The notes beneath the pieces are model-generated. The model was not told the DNA's origin and did no database searches. It was given only the letters and a program-made list of their open reading frames with translations. From WTKG01 sp963735005 (GTDB taxonomy: Bacteria; Actinomycetota; Actinomycetes; Actinomycetales; Demequinaceae), in NCBI GenBank assembly GCA_963735005.1, contig CAVTJA010000006.1:62001-126000 (forward strand): a stretch of 64,000 nucleotides of DNA, in the 5' to 3' direction. A program made the position numbers and the translations under genes. The stretch's first letter is position 1. Every line of letters starts with the position of its first letter. Of the stretch, positions 43,144-52,252 are shown piece by piece.

Positions 43144-44509
43144 CGCCACCCCGCGCGCGCAGGTCGTCGAGAATCCAGTCCGCGGCGTCGGTGACCGAGC
43201 CCGCACCCATCGTGATGATGATGGCGCCGTCTTCCGCGCGGTCCACGGCGCGGGTCGCTGCCTCGCGCAGGTCCTCCACCGCATCCACGCTCGACATCGA
43301 GTTCGGCTTCATGAGGCGCGTGATCGTCGTCGCGTCGATGCCGGGTTCAGGATCCTCGCGAGCGCCGTAGACGCCCGCGACCACGACAGCGGAGACGGGG
43401 TCGGACAACGCCGCCGCGAACTCGTCGGCCAGCAGCCGCGTCCGAGAGTACAAGTGCGGCTGGAACAGCACCACGATTTGGCGGTTGTGCGAGGCGCGCA
43501 CAGCCTCAAGCACCGCCGCAATTTCGGTCGGGTGATGGGCGTAGTCGTCGTAGACCTTGATGTCGCCGACCTCGCCGCGCAGCTCGAATCGCCTGCCGGT
43601 GCCCGCGAAGCTCGCGCTCGCCGCGCTCGCCCGATCCGGCGGCGCGTCCAGCGCGACCACGCCTGCCCACGCGGCCGCGGCGTTGAGACGGTAGTGCCAG
43701 CCGGGGAAGGGCACCTCGAGCTCGAACTCCGCGTCCCCGACGCTCACGCGCCGCGATCCCACCTTCACGTCAGGCTCGCCGCGGGAGCCGTAGGTCAACA
43801 CGTCGCGACCCGCGGCGCGGGCGGCCTCGGCCACGGCCGCGGCTGGCGCGTCGTCGGCGCACGCCACGAGCGTTGCCGCGCGCGCGGCAAACTCGCGGAA
43901 GGCTGCCTCGACGGCATCGGCGGTGCCGTAGTGGTCAAGGTGGTCGGCCTCAATGTTGGTGATGATCGCGACGTCTGGGTCGTAGTTGAGGAACGAGCCA
44001 TCGGACTCGTCCGCCTCGATCACGATCACGTCCGCCGTACCTGCGTACGCTCCCCCGACCGCGCCATCGACGCCGTGCACCGGCGCACCGATCGCGAAGC
44101 TCGCGTCGATGCCGCAGGCGTGAAGCATGTGCGCCGCCATCGCAGAGGTGGTGGTCTTCCCGTGAGCGCCCGCGACAGCGAGCATCCGCTTGCCCGCCGC
44201 GGCACGCGCGAGGGCCACGCTGCGGTGCCACACGTCGATTCCGGCGGCGCGGGCCGCGACAAGCTCGGGGTTGTCCTCGCGCACGGCACTGGTCACGACG
44301 ATCGCTTGCGCACCCTTGACGCGCGCGGCATCGTGCCCAACGGTCACGTCGAGCCCCCGCCCGGCGAGCGCACGCAGGTAGGGCCCGTCCGCGGCGTCGG
44401 TGCCTGACACCTCAACACCTGCCGCGGCCAGCAGCCATGCGACAGCGGACATGCCAGCGCCGCCCACGCCCACGAAATGCACGCGCCCGGAGGGCAGCCC
44501 GCCGGTCAC
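43136..44509 (-). CDS. murC: UDP-N-acetylmuramate--L-alanine ligase
   Basis: A 457-residue Mur ligase that adds L-alanine to UDP-MurNAc. Signatures: HFVGVGGAGMSAVAWLL at the N-terminus, AVAGAHGKTTTSAM for ATP, VIEADESDGSF and EADHLDHYGTADAV in the central domain, and DDYAHHPTEI in the last domain. It is four bases from murG. Confidence 0.97.
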   Translation of the reverse strand: MTGGLPSGRVHFVGVGGAGMSAVAWLLAAAGVEVSGTDAADGPYLRALAGRGLDVTVGHDAARVKGAQAIVVTSAVREDNPELVAARAAGIDVWHRSVALARAAAGKRMLAVAGAHGKTTTSAMAAHMLHACGIDASFAIGAPVHGVDGAVGGAYAGTADVIVIEADESDGSFLNYDPDVAIITNIEADHLDHYGTADAVEAAFREFAARAATLVACADDAPAAAVAEAARAAGRDVLTYGSRGEPDVKVGSRRVSVGDAEFELEVPFPGWHYRLNAAAAWAGVVALDAPPDRASAASASFAGTGRRFELRGEVGDIKVYDDYAHHPTEIAAVLEAVRASHNRQIVVLFQPHLYSRTRLLADEFAAALSDPVSAVVVAGVYGAREDPEPGIDATTITRLMKPNSMSSVDAVEDLREAATRAVDRAEDGAIIITMGAGSVTDAADWILDDLRARGGDG

Positions 44510-45624
44510 GCGAGTGCCTCCTCGATCAGGTCCGCGAGCCGCGCCGCGCCGTCGACAATCCCCGCGTCGCGTGCCGCCGCCCGCATCGTGCGCCCGACGC
44601 CTGGCTCGAGAAGCAGCCGCTCAAGCTGGCGCAGCAACACGGCGCCAGTGAGGTCCTCGTTCGCCACGGCCACCGCCGCGCCCGCCGCAACCGACGGCGC
44701 GGCGTTGAGCGCCTGCTCGCCGTTGCCGATTGGTAGGGGGACGTACACCGCGGGGATGCCGAGCGCGCTTACCTCGGCCACCGTCGCCGCGCCGGAGCGG
44801 CACACCACGGCGTCCACGGCCGCGAACACCTCGGTCATGTCGTGCTGGTACTCGCGCACCACGTACTGCGAGCGGCTCTTCGCAGGCAGGTCGCCGCGAG
44901 CGCGCTCCGCCTCGAGGTCCTTGCCGCGGCCGGTCAAGTGCACCACGTACAGCCCGTGCCCGGTAAGCGCCTCGATGCACTCGGCCACCGCCGCGTTGAT
45001 GCTCGCCGCGCCGAGCGAGCCGCCCATGACAAGCGCTCCAACCGCGTCCACAGGCCAACCGAGTTTGGTCCGAGCGCGCTCCCGCAATGGCGCGGCACTC
45101 ACGTTGTCGCGGAGGGCTGCGGCGAGCTCGGAGACCTCCGCCCGCAGGGGCAAGCCGGTGACCACGGCGCCGCGCAGGGGCGTGCCCTCGACCGTCACCG
45201 CCACGCGCGCCGCGTAACGCGCGCCAAGTCGGTTCGCGAGGCCGGGGCGCGCGTTCGCCTCGTGGACGACGATCGGCAGCCTCAGCCGCCGTGCCGCGAG
45301 GTAGATCGGGGTGGACACGTAGCCACCAAAGCCCACCACCGCGTCGGCGCGCTCCTCCTCGAGGATCGCCTGCGCCTGCGCGATCGCGCGTCGGAAGGCG
45401 GCGGGGAAGCCGAGCGAGGCGCGGTTCGGGCGCCGTGGGGCAGGCACCCGCGACACGAGCCGCAGGTCGATGCCGGCGCGCGGGACGAGGTCCTCCTCGA
45501 TGCCGCCCGGGCTGCCCACCGCAACGGCGCGGTGGCCCCGCGCGACCAACTCGGCCGCCGTCGCCAGCAGCGGGTTGACGTGGCCGGCGGTGCCGCCGCC
45601 CGCCAACACGATGGTGCTAGCCAC
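44506..45624 (-). CDS. murG: UDP-N-acetylglucosamine--N-acetylmuramyl transferase
   Basis: A 372-residue GT-B glycosyltransferase that makes lipid II from lipid I at the inner membrane face. The N-terminal lipid-binding GGGTAGHVNPLLATA and the UDP-binding GGSLGAASINAAV and CRSGAATVAEVSALGIPA motifs are present. It begins with GTG and overlaps ftsW by 8 bp. Confidence 0.97.
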   Translation of the reverse strand: MASTIVLAGGGTAGHVNPLLATAAELVARGHRAVAVGSPGGIEEDLVPRAGIDLRLVSRVPAPRRPNRASLGFPAAFRRAIAQAQAILEEERADAVVGFGGYVSTPIYLAARRLRLPIVVHEANARPGLANRLGARYAARVAVTVEGTPLRGAVVTGLPLRAEVSELAAALRDNVSAAPLRERARTKLGWPVDAVGALVMGGSLGAASINAAVAECIEALTGHGLYVVHLTGRGKDLEAERARGDLPAKSRSQYVVREYQHDMTEVFAAVDAVVCRSGAATVAEVSALGIPAVYVPLPIGNGEQALNAAPSVAAGAAVAVANEDLTGAVLLRQLERLLLEPGVGRTMRAAARDAGIVDGAARLADLIEEALA

Positions 45625-46837
45625 GCCTGCCCCGGCCGCGCGACATCACCGCGAGCGAGCGCCGCACCACGGAGCCGCGCGTCGCGAACGCCGCCTGCGC
45701 TCCCGGCTCCCTGCGCGCGAACGACAGCAACACGCCCATGCCCACCAGCGACATCACGAGCGACGAGCCGCCCGACGAGATGAACGGCAACGGCACGCCG
45801 GTCACCGGCGCGAAGCCGATCACCACCGCGATGTTGAGAAGCGCCTGACCCACGATCCACGCGCCGATCGTCGCGGAGGTGATCTGCACGAAAGGATCGC
45901 GGTGGCGGCGCACGAGGCGGTTGACGGCGACGACGATCATGCCGAGCGCGACGAGCACGAAGATGGTCCCGATCAGGCCGAACTCCTCGCCGAGGATCGC
46001 GTACACGAAGTCGTTCGACGGCTTCGGAAGCAGCAGCCACTTCTCGCGCGACAGCCCGGGGCCCAGGCCCCATACGCCACCGCTCGCGAGGGCCCACGTA
46101 CCGTGCGTGGTCTGGAGACACGCGCCGGAGATGTCGCAGTTGTCAGACAGCCACGTGTCGACGCGCAGCCGAAGGTTGTCGATCTTCATCACAAGCAGGA
46201 CGATTGCGCCCACCACGATCGGCGTGCCAACGACGAAGTACCGCACCGGCAGCCCGGCGGTCCAGAACGCCGCCGCGACGAGCACCAGCATCACCGTGAC
46301 GGTGCCGATGTCGCGCCCCGCGAGCACCAGGGCTACCACGAGCAGCGCCACAAACCCGGCGGGCATGAGCGCCTGCTTGAGCGTGGTGAGCCGATGCCGC
46401 ACCTGAGAAAGCGCAACCCCAAGGTAGAGCGCGAGCCCAAGCTTCGCGGCCTCGGACGGCTGGGCGGACAGCAGGCCCAAGTCGAGCCAGTTCTTGTTGC
46501 CACCCGATTCGTGCCCGAGCGGGCTCGTCGCGACGAGGAACAGCCCCACCACCGACAACGCGAGCGTCCACGGCGCAATGCGCTTCCAGGTGAGCGGGTT
46601 GAAGCGCACCACGATCGCGAGCGCGATCACGCCGATGGCCAGCGCGAGCACCTGCGCCTTGAACTGCGCGTACGGGTCGCCATCGTCGCGCAGGGAGTCG
46701 ATGGAGGACGACGACAGCACGATGGCGAGGCCCACCAGCACCAGCAGCGCGGTCGCAACGGCGAGCACGTAGTAGGTGGTGACCGGCGAACCCTTGTCTG
46801 CGGCGGTCTCCGGAGTGCGCGCGGCGGTGACGGCCAT
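45617..46837 (-). CDS. ftsW: Lipid II polymerase/flippase-family protein FtsW
   Basis: A 406-residue SEDS protein with about ten membrane spans, a septal glycosyltransferase that works with FtsI. Family regions: NWLDLGLLSAQPSEAAKLG, GLGPGLSREKWLLLPKPSND and the terminal SSGGSSLVMSLVGMGVLLS. AGGAGG stands five bases before the ATG. Its place between murG and murD supports FtsW over RodA. Confidence 0.96.
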   Translation of the reverse strand: MAVTAARTPETAADKGSPVTTYYVLAVATALLVLVGLAIVLSSSSIDSLRDDGDPYAQFKAQVLALAIGVIALAIVVRFNPLTWKRIAPWTLALSVVGLFLVATSPLGHESGGNKNWLDLGLLSAQPSEAAKLGLALYLGVALSQVRHRLTTLKQALMPAGFVALLVVALVLAGRDIGTVTVMLVLVAAAFWTAGLPVRYFVVGTPIVVGAIVLLVMKIDNLRLRVDTWLSDNCDISGACLQTTHGTWALASGGVWGLGPGLSREKWLLLPKPSNDFVYAILGEEFGLIGTIFVLVALGMIVVAVNRLVRRHRDPFVQITSATIGAWIVGQALLNIAVVIGFAPVTGVPLPFISSGGSSLVMSLVGMGVLLSFARREPGAQAAFATRGSVVRRSLAVMSRGRGRRG

Positions 46838-46846
46838 GCGCGCCTC

Positions 46847-48208
46847 CTATTCTTCGAGCGCCTCCACCGCGGCGGCGAATTGTTCGCCGCGTTCGGCATA
46901 GTCGCGGAACTGGTCCATCGACGCGCTCGCGGGCGACAGCAACACGGTGTCCCCCGCACGCGCGGCGTCGCGGGCGGCGCTAACCGCCCGCTGCATCACA
47001 GTCTCGCCCGGCGCGATGGCCGCGACCGGGATTGCGGGCGCGTGTCGCTCGAGCGCCTGCGCAAGCGCGGTCGAATCCAGGCCTATCAACACCGCGGCGC
47101 GCAGGCGCGAGGCGACGGCGGCGACAAGCGGTTCGTAGTCGGCACCCTTGGCGAGCCCGCCCGCGATCCACACCACCGACGAGTCGCCGTAAGCCCCGAA
47201 CGCCGCCCGCGCGGCGTGCGGGTTGGTGGCCTTCGAGTCGTCCACGTAGGCGACACCGGCCAGGGTGCGCACCGGCGCCGTACGGTGCGCGTCGAGCGTG
47301 AACGAGCGCAGCCCGTCGCGCACGGCCGACGGCGGAATCCCCGCGGCCCTTGCGAGCGCGGCCGCGGCGAGCGCGTTGAGCGCGAGGTACGGCGGCACGG
47401 TTCCGCCGCTGAGGTGGGCGAGGTCTGCGATGGTGGCGAGCTCCAGCGCCTCGCGGTGTCGCTCGTCGGTGAAGGCCCTGTCAAGCAGCAGGTCGTCCAC
47501 GAGTCCAAGCTGGGAAGGCCCGGGCGAGCCGAGCGTGATGCCGACGGCGCGGCAGCCCTCCGCGACATCGGCGTCCCGCACCATCTGCTCGATGGTTGGG
47601 TCTGCCGTCGGGTAGACGCACGCGACTTGCGCGCGCTGGAATACCGACGCTTTGGCCGCGCGGTACTCGGCGGCGCCGCCGTGCCAATCGAGGTGGTCGT
47701 CGTCCACGTTGAGTACGACGGACGCCAGTGGCTCCACGGTGCGCGTGTAGTGCAACTGGAAGCTCGACATCTCGACGATCATCAGGTCGAGATCGATTCC
47801 CGCGGCCTCGACCACAGGGTCCCCCACGTTGCCCACGACCGCGTACGTGAGCCCGGCGGCGGCGGCCATCTCGCCGATCATCTTGACCGTGGTGGTCTTG
47901 CCGTTCGTGCCGGTGACGAGCACCCACGGCACTCCCTGGCGCCGTAACCGCCACGCCAGCTCGACCTCGCTCCACACCTCGACGCCGGCCGCCTCGACGG
48001 CTTTGAGCGCGTCGCCGTGCGGGGGCCAGCCGGGCGAAGCGACAGCAAGGTCGATCCCGCGAAGGTCCACCGTGGAGACGTCACCGTGGTCGGCGCCGCC
48101 ATTGCGGTCTACGGTCACGACGTCCGCGCCCGCCGCTCGCAGGGCGCCAGCGGCGGCGGTGCCCGTCACGCCCATGCCGAGGACGAGGACGCGCTTGCCC
48201 GCGATCAT
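46847..48208 (-). CDS. murD: UDP-N-acetylmuramoylalanine--D-glutamate ligase
   Basis: A 453-residue ligase that adds D-glutamate. It shows VLVLGMGVTGTAAAGALR at the N-terminus, ATP motif VTGTNGKTTTVKMIGE, and VNVDDDHLDWHGG for the metal site. The start overlaps the mraY stop (ATGA at 48205-48208). The upstream in-frame ATG at 48223 would lie inside mraY. Confidence 0.96.
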   Translation of the reverse strand: MIAGKRVLVLGMGVTGTAAAGALRAAGADVVTVDRNGGADHGDVSTVDLRGIDLAVASPGWPPHGDALKAVEAAGVEVWSEVELAWRLRRQGVPWVLVTGTNGKTTTVKMIGEMAAAAGLTYAVVGNVGDPVVEAAGIDLDLMIVEMSSFQLHYTRTVEPLASVVLNVDDDHLDWHGGAAEYRAAKASVFQRAQVACVYPTADPTIEQMVRDADVAEGCRAVGITLGSPGPSQLGLVDDLLLDRAFTDERHREALELATIADLAHLSGGTVPPYLALNALAAAALARAAGIPPSAVRDGLRSFTLDAHRTAPVRTLAGVAYVDDSKATNPHAARAAFGAYGDSSVVWIAGGLAKGADYEPLVAAVASRLRAAVLIGLDSTALAQALERHAPAIPVAAIAPGETVMQRAVSAARDAARAGDTVLLSPASASMDQFRDYAERGEQFAAAVEALEE

Positions 48209-49290
48209 TGCGAGGTGACCCACTCGGCGTAGAAGATGCCCGTGCCCGCAGCGGCGAACAGCCCGGCGATGATCCAGAATCTGGTCACGATGGTGACCTC
48301 GCCCCAGCCCAACTGTTCAAAGTGATGATGCAGCGGCGCCATCTTGAAGATGCGTTTACCCGTCGACTTGAACCACAGCACTTGCAGGATCACAGACAGC
48401 ATGACCACCACGAACAGGCCACCGATGATTGCGCCGAGCAGCTCGGTGCGGCTCACGAGCGTCATTCCGGCCACCGCGCCGCCCAGGGCGAGCGAGCCCG
48501 TGTCGCCCATGAAGATCTTCGCGGGGCTCGCGTTCCACCACAGGAAGCCGAACGCCGCCCCGGTGAGCGCCGAGGCAAGGATGGCGAGGTCGCGCGGGTC
48601 GCGCACCTCGTAGCACGTCGCGAGGACCGTATCGGGCGCGCCACACGACTGCTTGAACTTCCACAGACCCACCAGCACGTACGTCAGGAAAAAGATTCCC
48701 GAGGCCCCGGTGGCGAGCCCGTCGAGCCCATCGGTGAGGTTCACAGCGTTGGACCAGGCCGTGATGAGGAAGTTCGACCACAGCACAAACAGGACGATGC
48801 CGAGCGTCACCCCCCACACCGCAAGGTCGACGGGCGTGTCGCGCAGGAACGAAATATGGGTCGAACCCGGCGTCACGCCTTTCTCGTTCGGGAATCGGAG
48901 CGCCAGCACGCCAAAGGTAATGCCCACAACCGCCTGGCCGAGGATCTTGTACCGCGCCTTGAGCCCAAGCGAGCGTTCCCGCGAAATCTTGATCGCATCG
49001 TCGATAAAGCCCACGATGCCTAGGCCGACGATGAGCAGCACCACAAGGATCGACGACACGTTTGGGTGACGCCCGTCGAGGAAGTTGCTGCCAAGCCAGC
49101 CGGCGATCGCCGCGACGATGATGACGACGCCGCCAACCGTCGGCGTGCCGCGTTTGACCTGGTGCGACGCTGGGCCGTCGTGACGGACGAACTGGCCGTA
49201 CTCGTTGCGCACGAGGAATCGAATGAAGAGCGGGGTGCCGAGCAGCGAGATCACCAAAGCGATCCCGCCTGCGTACGCAATCGCGAGCAT
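48205..49290 (-). CDS. mraY: Phospho-N-acetylmuramoyl-pentapeptide-transferase
   Basis: A 361-residue polytopic enzyme that makes lipid I. Key motifs are GTPTVGGVVIIVAAI near the start, NAVNLTDGLDGLATG with catalytic Asp residues, and KIFMGDTGSLALGG. About ten spans are predicted. It is followed by murD with a four-base overlap and preceded by murF with no gap. Confidence 0.97.
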   Translation of the reverse strand: MLAIAYAGGIALVISLLGTPLFIRFLVRNEYGQFVRHDGPASHQVKRGTPTVGGVVIIVAAIAGWLGSNFLDGRHPNVSSILVVLLIVGLGIVGFIDDAIKISRERSLGLKARYKILGQAVVGITFGVLALRFPNEKGVTPGSTHISFLRDTPVDLAVWGVTLGIVLFVLWSNFLITAWSNAVNLTDGLDGLATGASGIFFLTYVLVGLWKFKQSCGAPDTVLATCYEVRDPRDLAILASALTGAAFGFLWWNASPAKIFMGDTGSLALGGAVAGMTLVSRTELLGAIIGGLFVVVMLSVILQVLWFKSTGKRIFKMAPLHHHFEQLGWGEVTIVTRFWIIAGLFAAAGTGIFYAEWVTSQ

Positions 49291-50679
49291 CTAGGCCTTT
49301 CCCGCCAACTCGTCAGCGAGCTTCCAGAGCCCCGAGCCGTGCGATCCCTTGATGAGTACCGTATCGCCCTCGCGGAGCAATTGGTTCAGCAGTGGGAGCG
49401 CGTCCTCGATAGACGCGACGTACGCGGCCTCGTCTCCCCACGAGCCTTCGCGGACCGCGGCGTCGAAGGCCGGCTTGGCGCCCGCGCCTACCACCACGAG
49501 GTGCGAGACGTCGAACCGCACCGCGTCCACGCCTACCGCGGCGTGGGCCTCGCGGGACGCGTCGCCGAGCTCGAGCATCTCGCCCACGACGGCAATGGTG
49601 CGCCCGCCCTGCGCGACGTCCTTGAGGGCGCGCAGCGCGGCGCGCATGGATTCCGGGGAGGCGTTGTACGAGTCGTCGACGACGGTCACGCCGTCCGGCC
49701 GGGCGGTGACGTGCATGCGGTGCGGGCTGGCCGGCCCCGCGGCCGCGACCTGCCGGAGCGCGGTTGCGAGCGGGATGCCGCACTCGCGCGCCACTGCGAT
49801 TGCGGCGAGCGCGTTGGTGACGTGGTGCTCTCCCACCAAGGTGAGCGTGGCGGTCTCGGGGACGCACTGCGCGGCAAGGAAGCCGATGGGCCCGTCCACG
49901 ACGGTGATGCGCGCGCGGCCGGCGACGTTCTGCACGTCGGTGGCCCGCACGTCTGCCTCCCCACACCCGAACGTGACGACGCGCGGCGCCTTCGCGCCCA
50001 TCGCGGCCACGCGCGGGTCGTCGGCGTTCAGGACCACCACGCCGTCGGCGCGCAGCCCGGCGACAATCTCAGACTTCGCCGCGGCCACCTCGTCGATGTC
50101 CGCGTACATGCCAAGGTGCGCCTGGCCCACGCCGAGCACCACGGCGATGTCGAGCGGCGCGATGTCCGCGAGGTAGGCGATCTGGCCCACCCCCGCGGCG
50201 CCCATCTCGAGCACCAGGTGGCGGGTCGCGCCATCCGCGCGAAGCACGGTAAGCGGCAGGCCGATCTCGTTGTTGAAGCTGCCCGCGGGGGCGATCGCGT
50301 CGGGAAGGATCGCGCCGAGCAGGTCCTTGGTGGTGGTCTTGCCGTTTGAGCCCGTGATGCCGATCACGCGGATCTCGCTTGCCTCGCGAAGCTCCGCCAA
50401 GTACGCGCGTGCCAGCGCTCCGAGCGCCTCAGTCGCGTCCTTCACAAGTACGTGCGGCGCGTCAACGGCGCGCGTCACCAGATGAAGCGTCGCCCCCGCC
50501 GCCGCGGCCTTCTCCACGAAGTCGTGCCCGTCGGCGCGCTCGCCGGGGAACGCGACGTACAGGCTGCCGGGTACGCACTCGCGCGAGTCGTTGTGGACGC
50601 TAGAGACCTCGACGCCCGCGTCGGCTTGCAGCTGGCCGCCCGTGACCCGCGCGACCCAGGCCGCGTCGCGGGCGATCAC
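49291..50679 (-). CDS. murF: UDP-N-acetylmuramoyl-tripeptide--D-alanyl-D-alanine ligase
   Basis: A 462-residue ligase that adds D-Ala-D-Ala. The GTG at 50679 overlaps the murE stop (GTGA) and precedes IARDAAWVARVTGG. ATP motif: ITGSNGKTTTKDL; others are VLEMGAAGVGQIAYL and VVDDSYNASPESM, typical of MurF. An open frame extends upstream but lies inside murE. Confidence 0.96.
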   Translation of the reverse strand: MIARDAAWVARVTGGQLQADAGVEVSSVHNDSRECVPGSLYVAFPGERADGHDFVEKAAAAGATLHLVTRAVDAPHVLVKDATEALGALARAYLAELREASEIRVIGITGSNGKTTTKDLLGAILPDAIAPAGSFNNEIGLPLTVLRADGATRHLVLEMGAAGVGQIAYLADIAPLDIAVVLGVGQAHLGMYADIDEVAAAKSEIVAGLRADGVVVLNADDPRVAAMGAKAPRVVTFGCGEADVRATDVQNVAGRARITVVDGPIGFLAAQCVPETATLTLVGEHHVTNALAAIAVARECGIPLATALRQVAAAGPASPHRMHVTARPDGVTVVDDSYNASPESMRAALRALKDVAQGGRTIAVVGEMLELGDASREAHAAVGVDAVRFDVSHLVVVGAGAKPAFDAAVREGSWGDEAAYVASIEDALPLLNQLLREGDTVLIKGSHGSGLWKLADELAGKA

Positions 50680-52232
50680 TGCGATTCCCCGTCGCGCGCC
50701 GCCTCGATCTGCTCCTGCGCAGCGAGGTACGCATTGCGGTCGTTGTAGCGGTGGAACACGCCCGCGATCTCCTGGGTGGGCTCGTGACCCTTGCCCGTGA
50801 CGATGACGGTGTCCCCTGGCCGCGCGAGCCCGAGCGCGTAGCCAACGGCGTCCCAGCGCGGCTCCACCTCGTGGACGTCCGCGAGGTCGGGGCGCACCTT
50901 CTCGATGCCCGCGCGGATCGCGGCACGGATGGCGGCGGGCTCCTCGGAGCGGGGGTTCTCGTCGGTGAGGACGATGACGTCTGCCAGGCGCGCGGCGATC
51001 TCTCCCATGACGGGACGCTTGCCCTGGTCGCGGTCGCCGTCGGAGCCGAAGATCAAGATGATCCGCCCGGGCGTGATCGGCCGCACGCCCTCGAGCGCAA
51101 GCGTCAGCGCGTCCGGCGTGTGCGCGTAGTCGACGATCGCCAACGGGTCGAGGTCGCTGCGTTCGATCACTCGCTCCATGCGACCCGGGATGTGGTGCGC
51201 GTGGGCGACGCCGTCTATCGCGTCGGCAAGCGGCACCCCCGCCTCCACGGCCGCGACGATCGCCACCGCGGCATTCGACACGTTCACGAGGCCGGGCAGG
51301 GGGCTCTCGGCCGCATGCGCCACGCCGTCGGGCCCCACCAGGTCGAAGCTCGAGCCGACGCCATCGAGGCCGACGTCCGCGTTCTCGACGCGCCAGTCGC
51401 CGCCAGCTGTCTCCGGCCGCGTCGCCACCGACACCACCGGGATCTTCGCCTCCGCGACAAGCTTGCGGCCCCACTCGTCGTCGACGCACACCACGCCGCG
51501 GCGCGCCCGCCCGGGCGCGAACAATTTGGCCTTGTCGGCGAAGTAGCGCTCCATGGTTTTGTGGAAGTCAAGGTGGTCCCACTGCAAGTTGGTGAACACG
51601 GCCACCGCGAAGTCGCAGCCCGCGATGCGGTCGAGCGCGGCGGCGTGGCTCGACACCTCCGTGGTCGCAGCCGTCACGCCCTGCTCGAGCATCCGCGCCA
51701 GCAGCGCGTGCAGCACGGGAGCCTCCACGGTGGTGCGCGGGCTCTCGATCGCCTTGTCGCCGATGCGCAGCTCGACGGTGCCCAGGATGCCGCGGCGCTC
51801 GTGCACCTTGGCGAGCGCCGCGTCGATGAAGTACGCGGTGGTGGTCTTACCGTTGGTGCCGGTCACTCCCACGAAGGTGAGCTTTCGCGACGGGTGGCCG
51901 TAGATGGCCGACGCCGCGACGCCCATGGCGTCGCGGACCGCCTGGTGCGTGGCCGTGGGCAGGCCCGTCGCCGCCGCCTGGGCGAGACCGGCTGGGTCCG
52001 TGAGTAGCGCCGTGGCGCCGGCGTCGGCCGCCTGCTGTGCGAACCCCGCGCCGTGCGTCTTGAGGCCGGGAAACGCCCCGAACAGGTCGCCGGGCCGCGC
52101 GTCGCGGGAGTCCACGGTGGCGCCAGTGACCGCGACGCTGGCGAAGGCCGGTCCGCCGCCGAGCGCAAGGCCCTCCTCATCGGCGAGCCTGGCAAGCGGG
52201 TAGGGCTCGACCCGATCGGGCCGCAACTCCAT
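50676..52232 (-). CDS. murE: UDP-N-acetylmuramoyl-tripeptide synthetase MurE
   Basis: A 518-residue ligase that adds the diamino acid at position 3. ATP motif: GVTGTNGKTTTAYFID; the last domain has the substrate motif LTDENPRSEEP, close to the DNPR form common in meso-DAP enzymes, but the diamino acid cannot be fixed from this alone. I choose the ATG at 52232; a GTG at 52250 would add six residues. Confidence 0.95.
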   Translation of the reverse strand: MELRPDRVEPYPLARLADEEGLALGGGPAFASVAVTGATVDSRDARPGDLFGAFPGLKTHGAGFAQQAADAGATALLTDPAGLAQAAATGLPTATHQAVRDAMGVAASAIYGHPSRKLTFVGVTGTNGKTTTAYFIDAALAKVHERRGILGTVELRIGDKAIESPRTTVEAPVLHALLARMLEQGVTAATTEVSSHAAALDRIAGCDFAVAVFTNLQWDHLDFHKTMERYFADKAKLFAPGRARRGVVCVDDEWGRKLVAEAKIPVVSVATRPETAGGDWRVENADVGLDGVGSSFDLVGPDGVAHAAESPLPGLVNVSNAAVAIVAAVEAGVPLADAIDGVAHAHHIPGRMERVIERSDLDPLAIVDYAHTPDALTLALEGVRPITPGRIILIFGSDGDRDQGKRPVMGEIAARLADVIVLTDENPRSEEPAAIRAAIRAGIEKVRPDLADVHEVEPRWDAVGYALGLARPGDTVIVTGKGHEPTQEIAGVFHRYNDRNAYLAAQEQIEAARDGESQ

Positions 52233-52252
52233 CTCGTCAAGGAACTCCACGG

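Noticed and set aside
45470..47947. An 825-codon plus-strand open frame across the mur/ftsW region
   Set aside because: It is antisense to murG, ftsW and murD and has no recognisable motifs.
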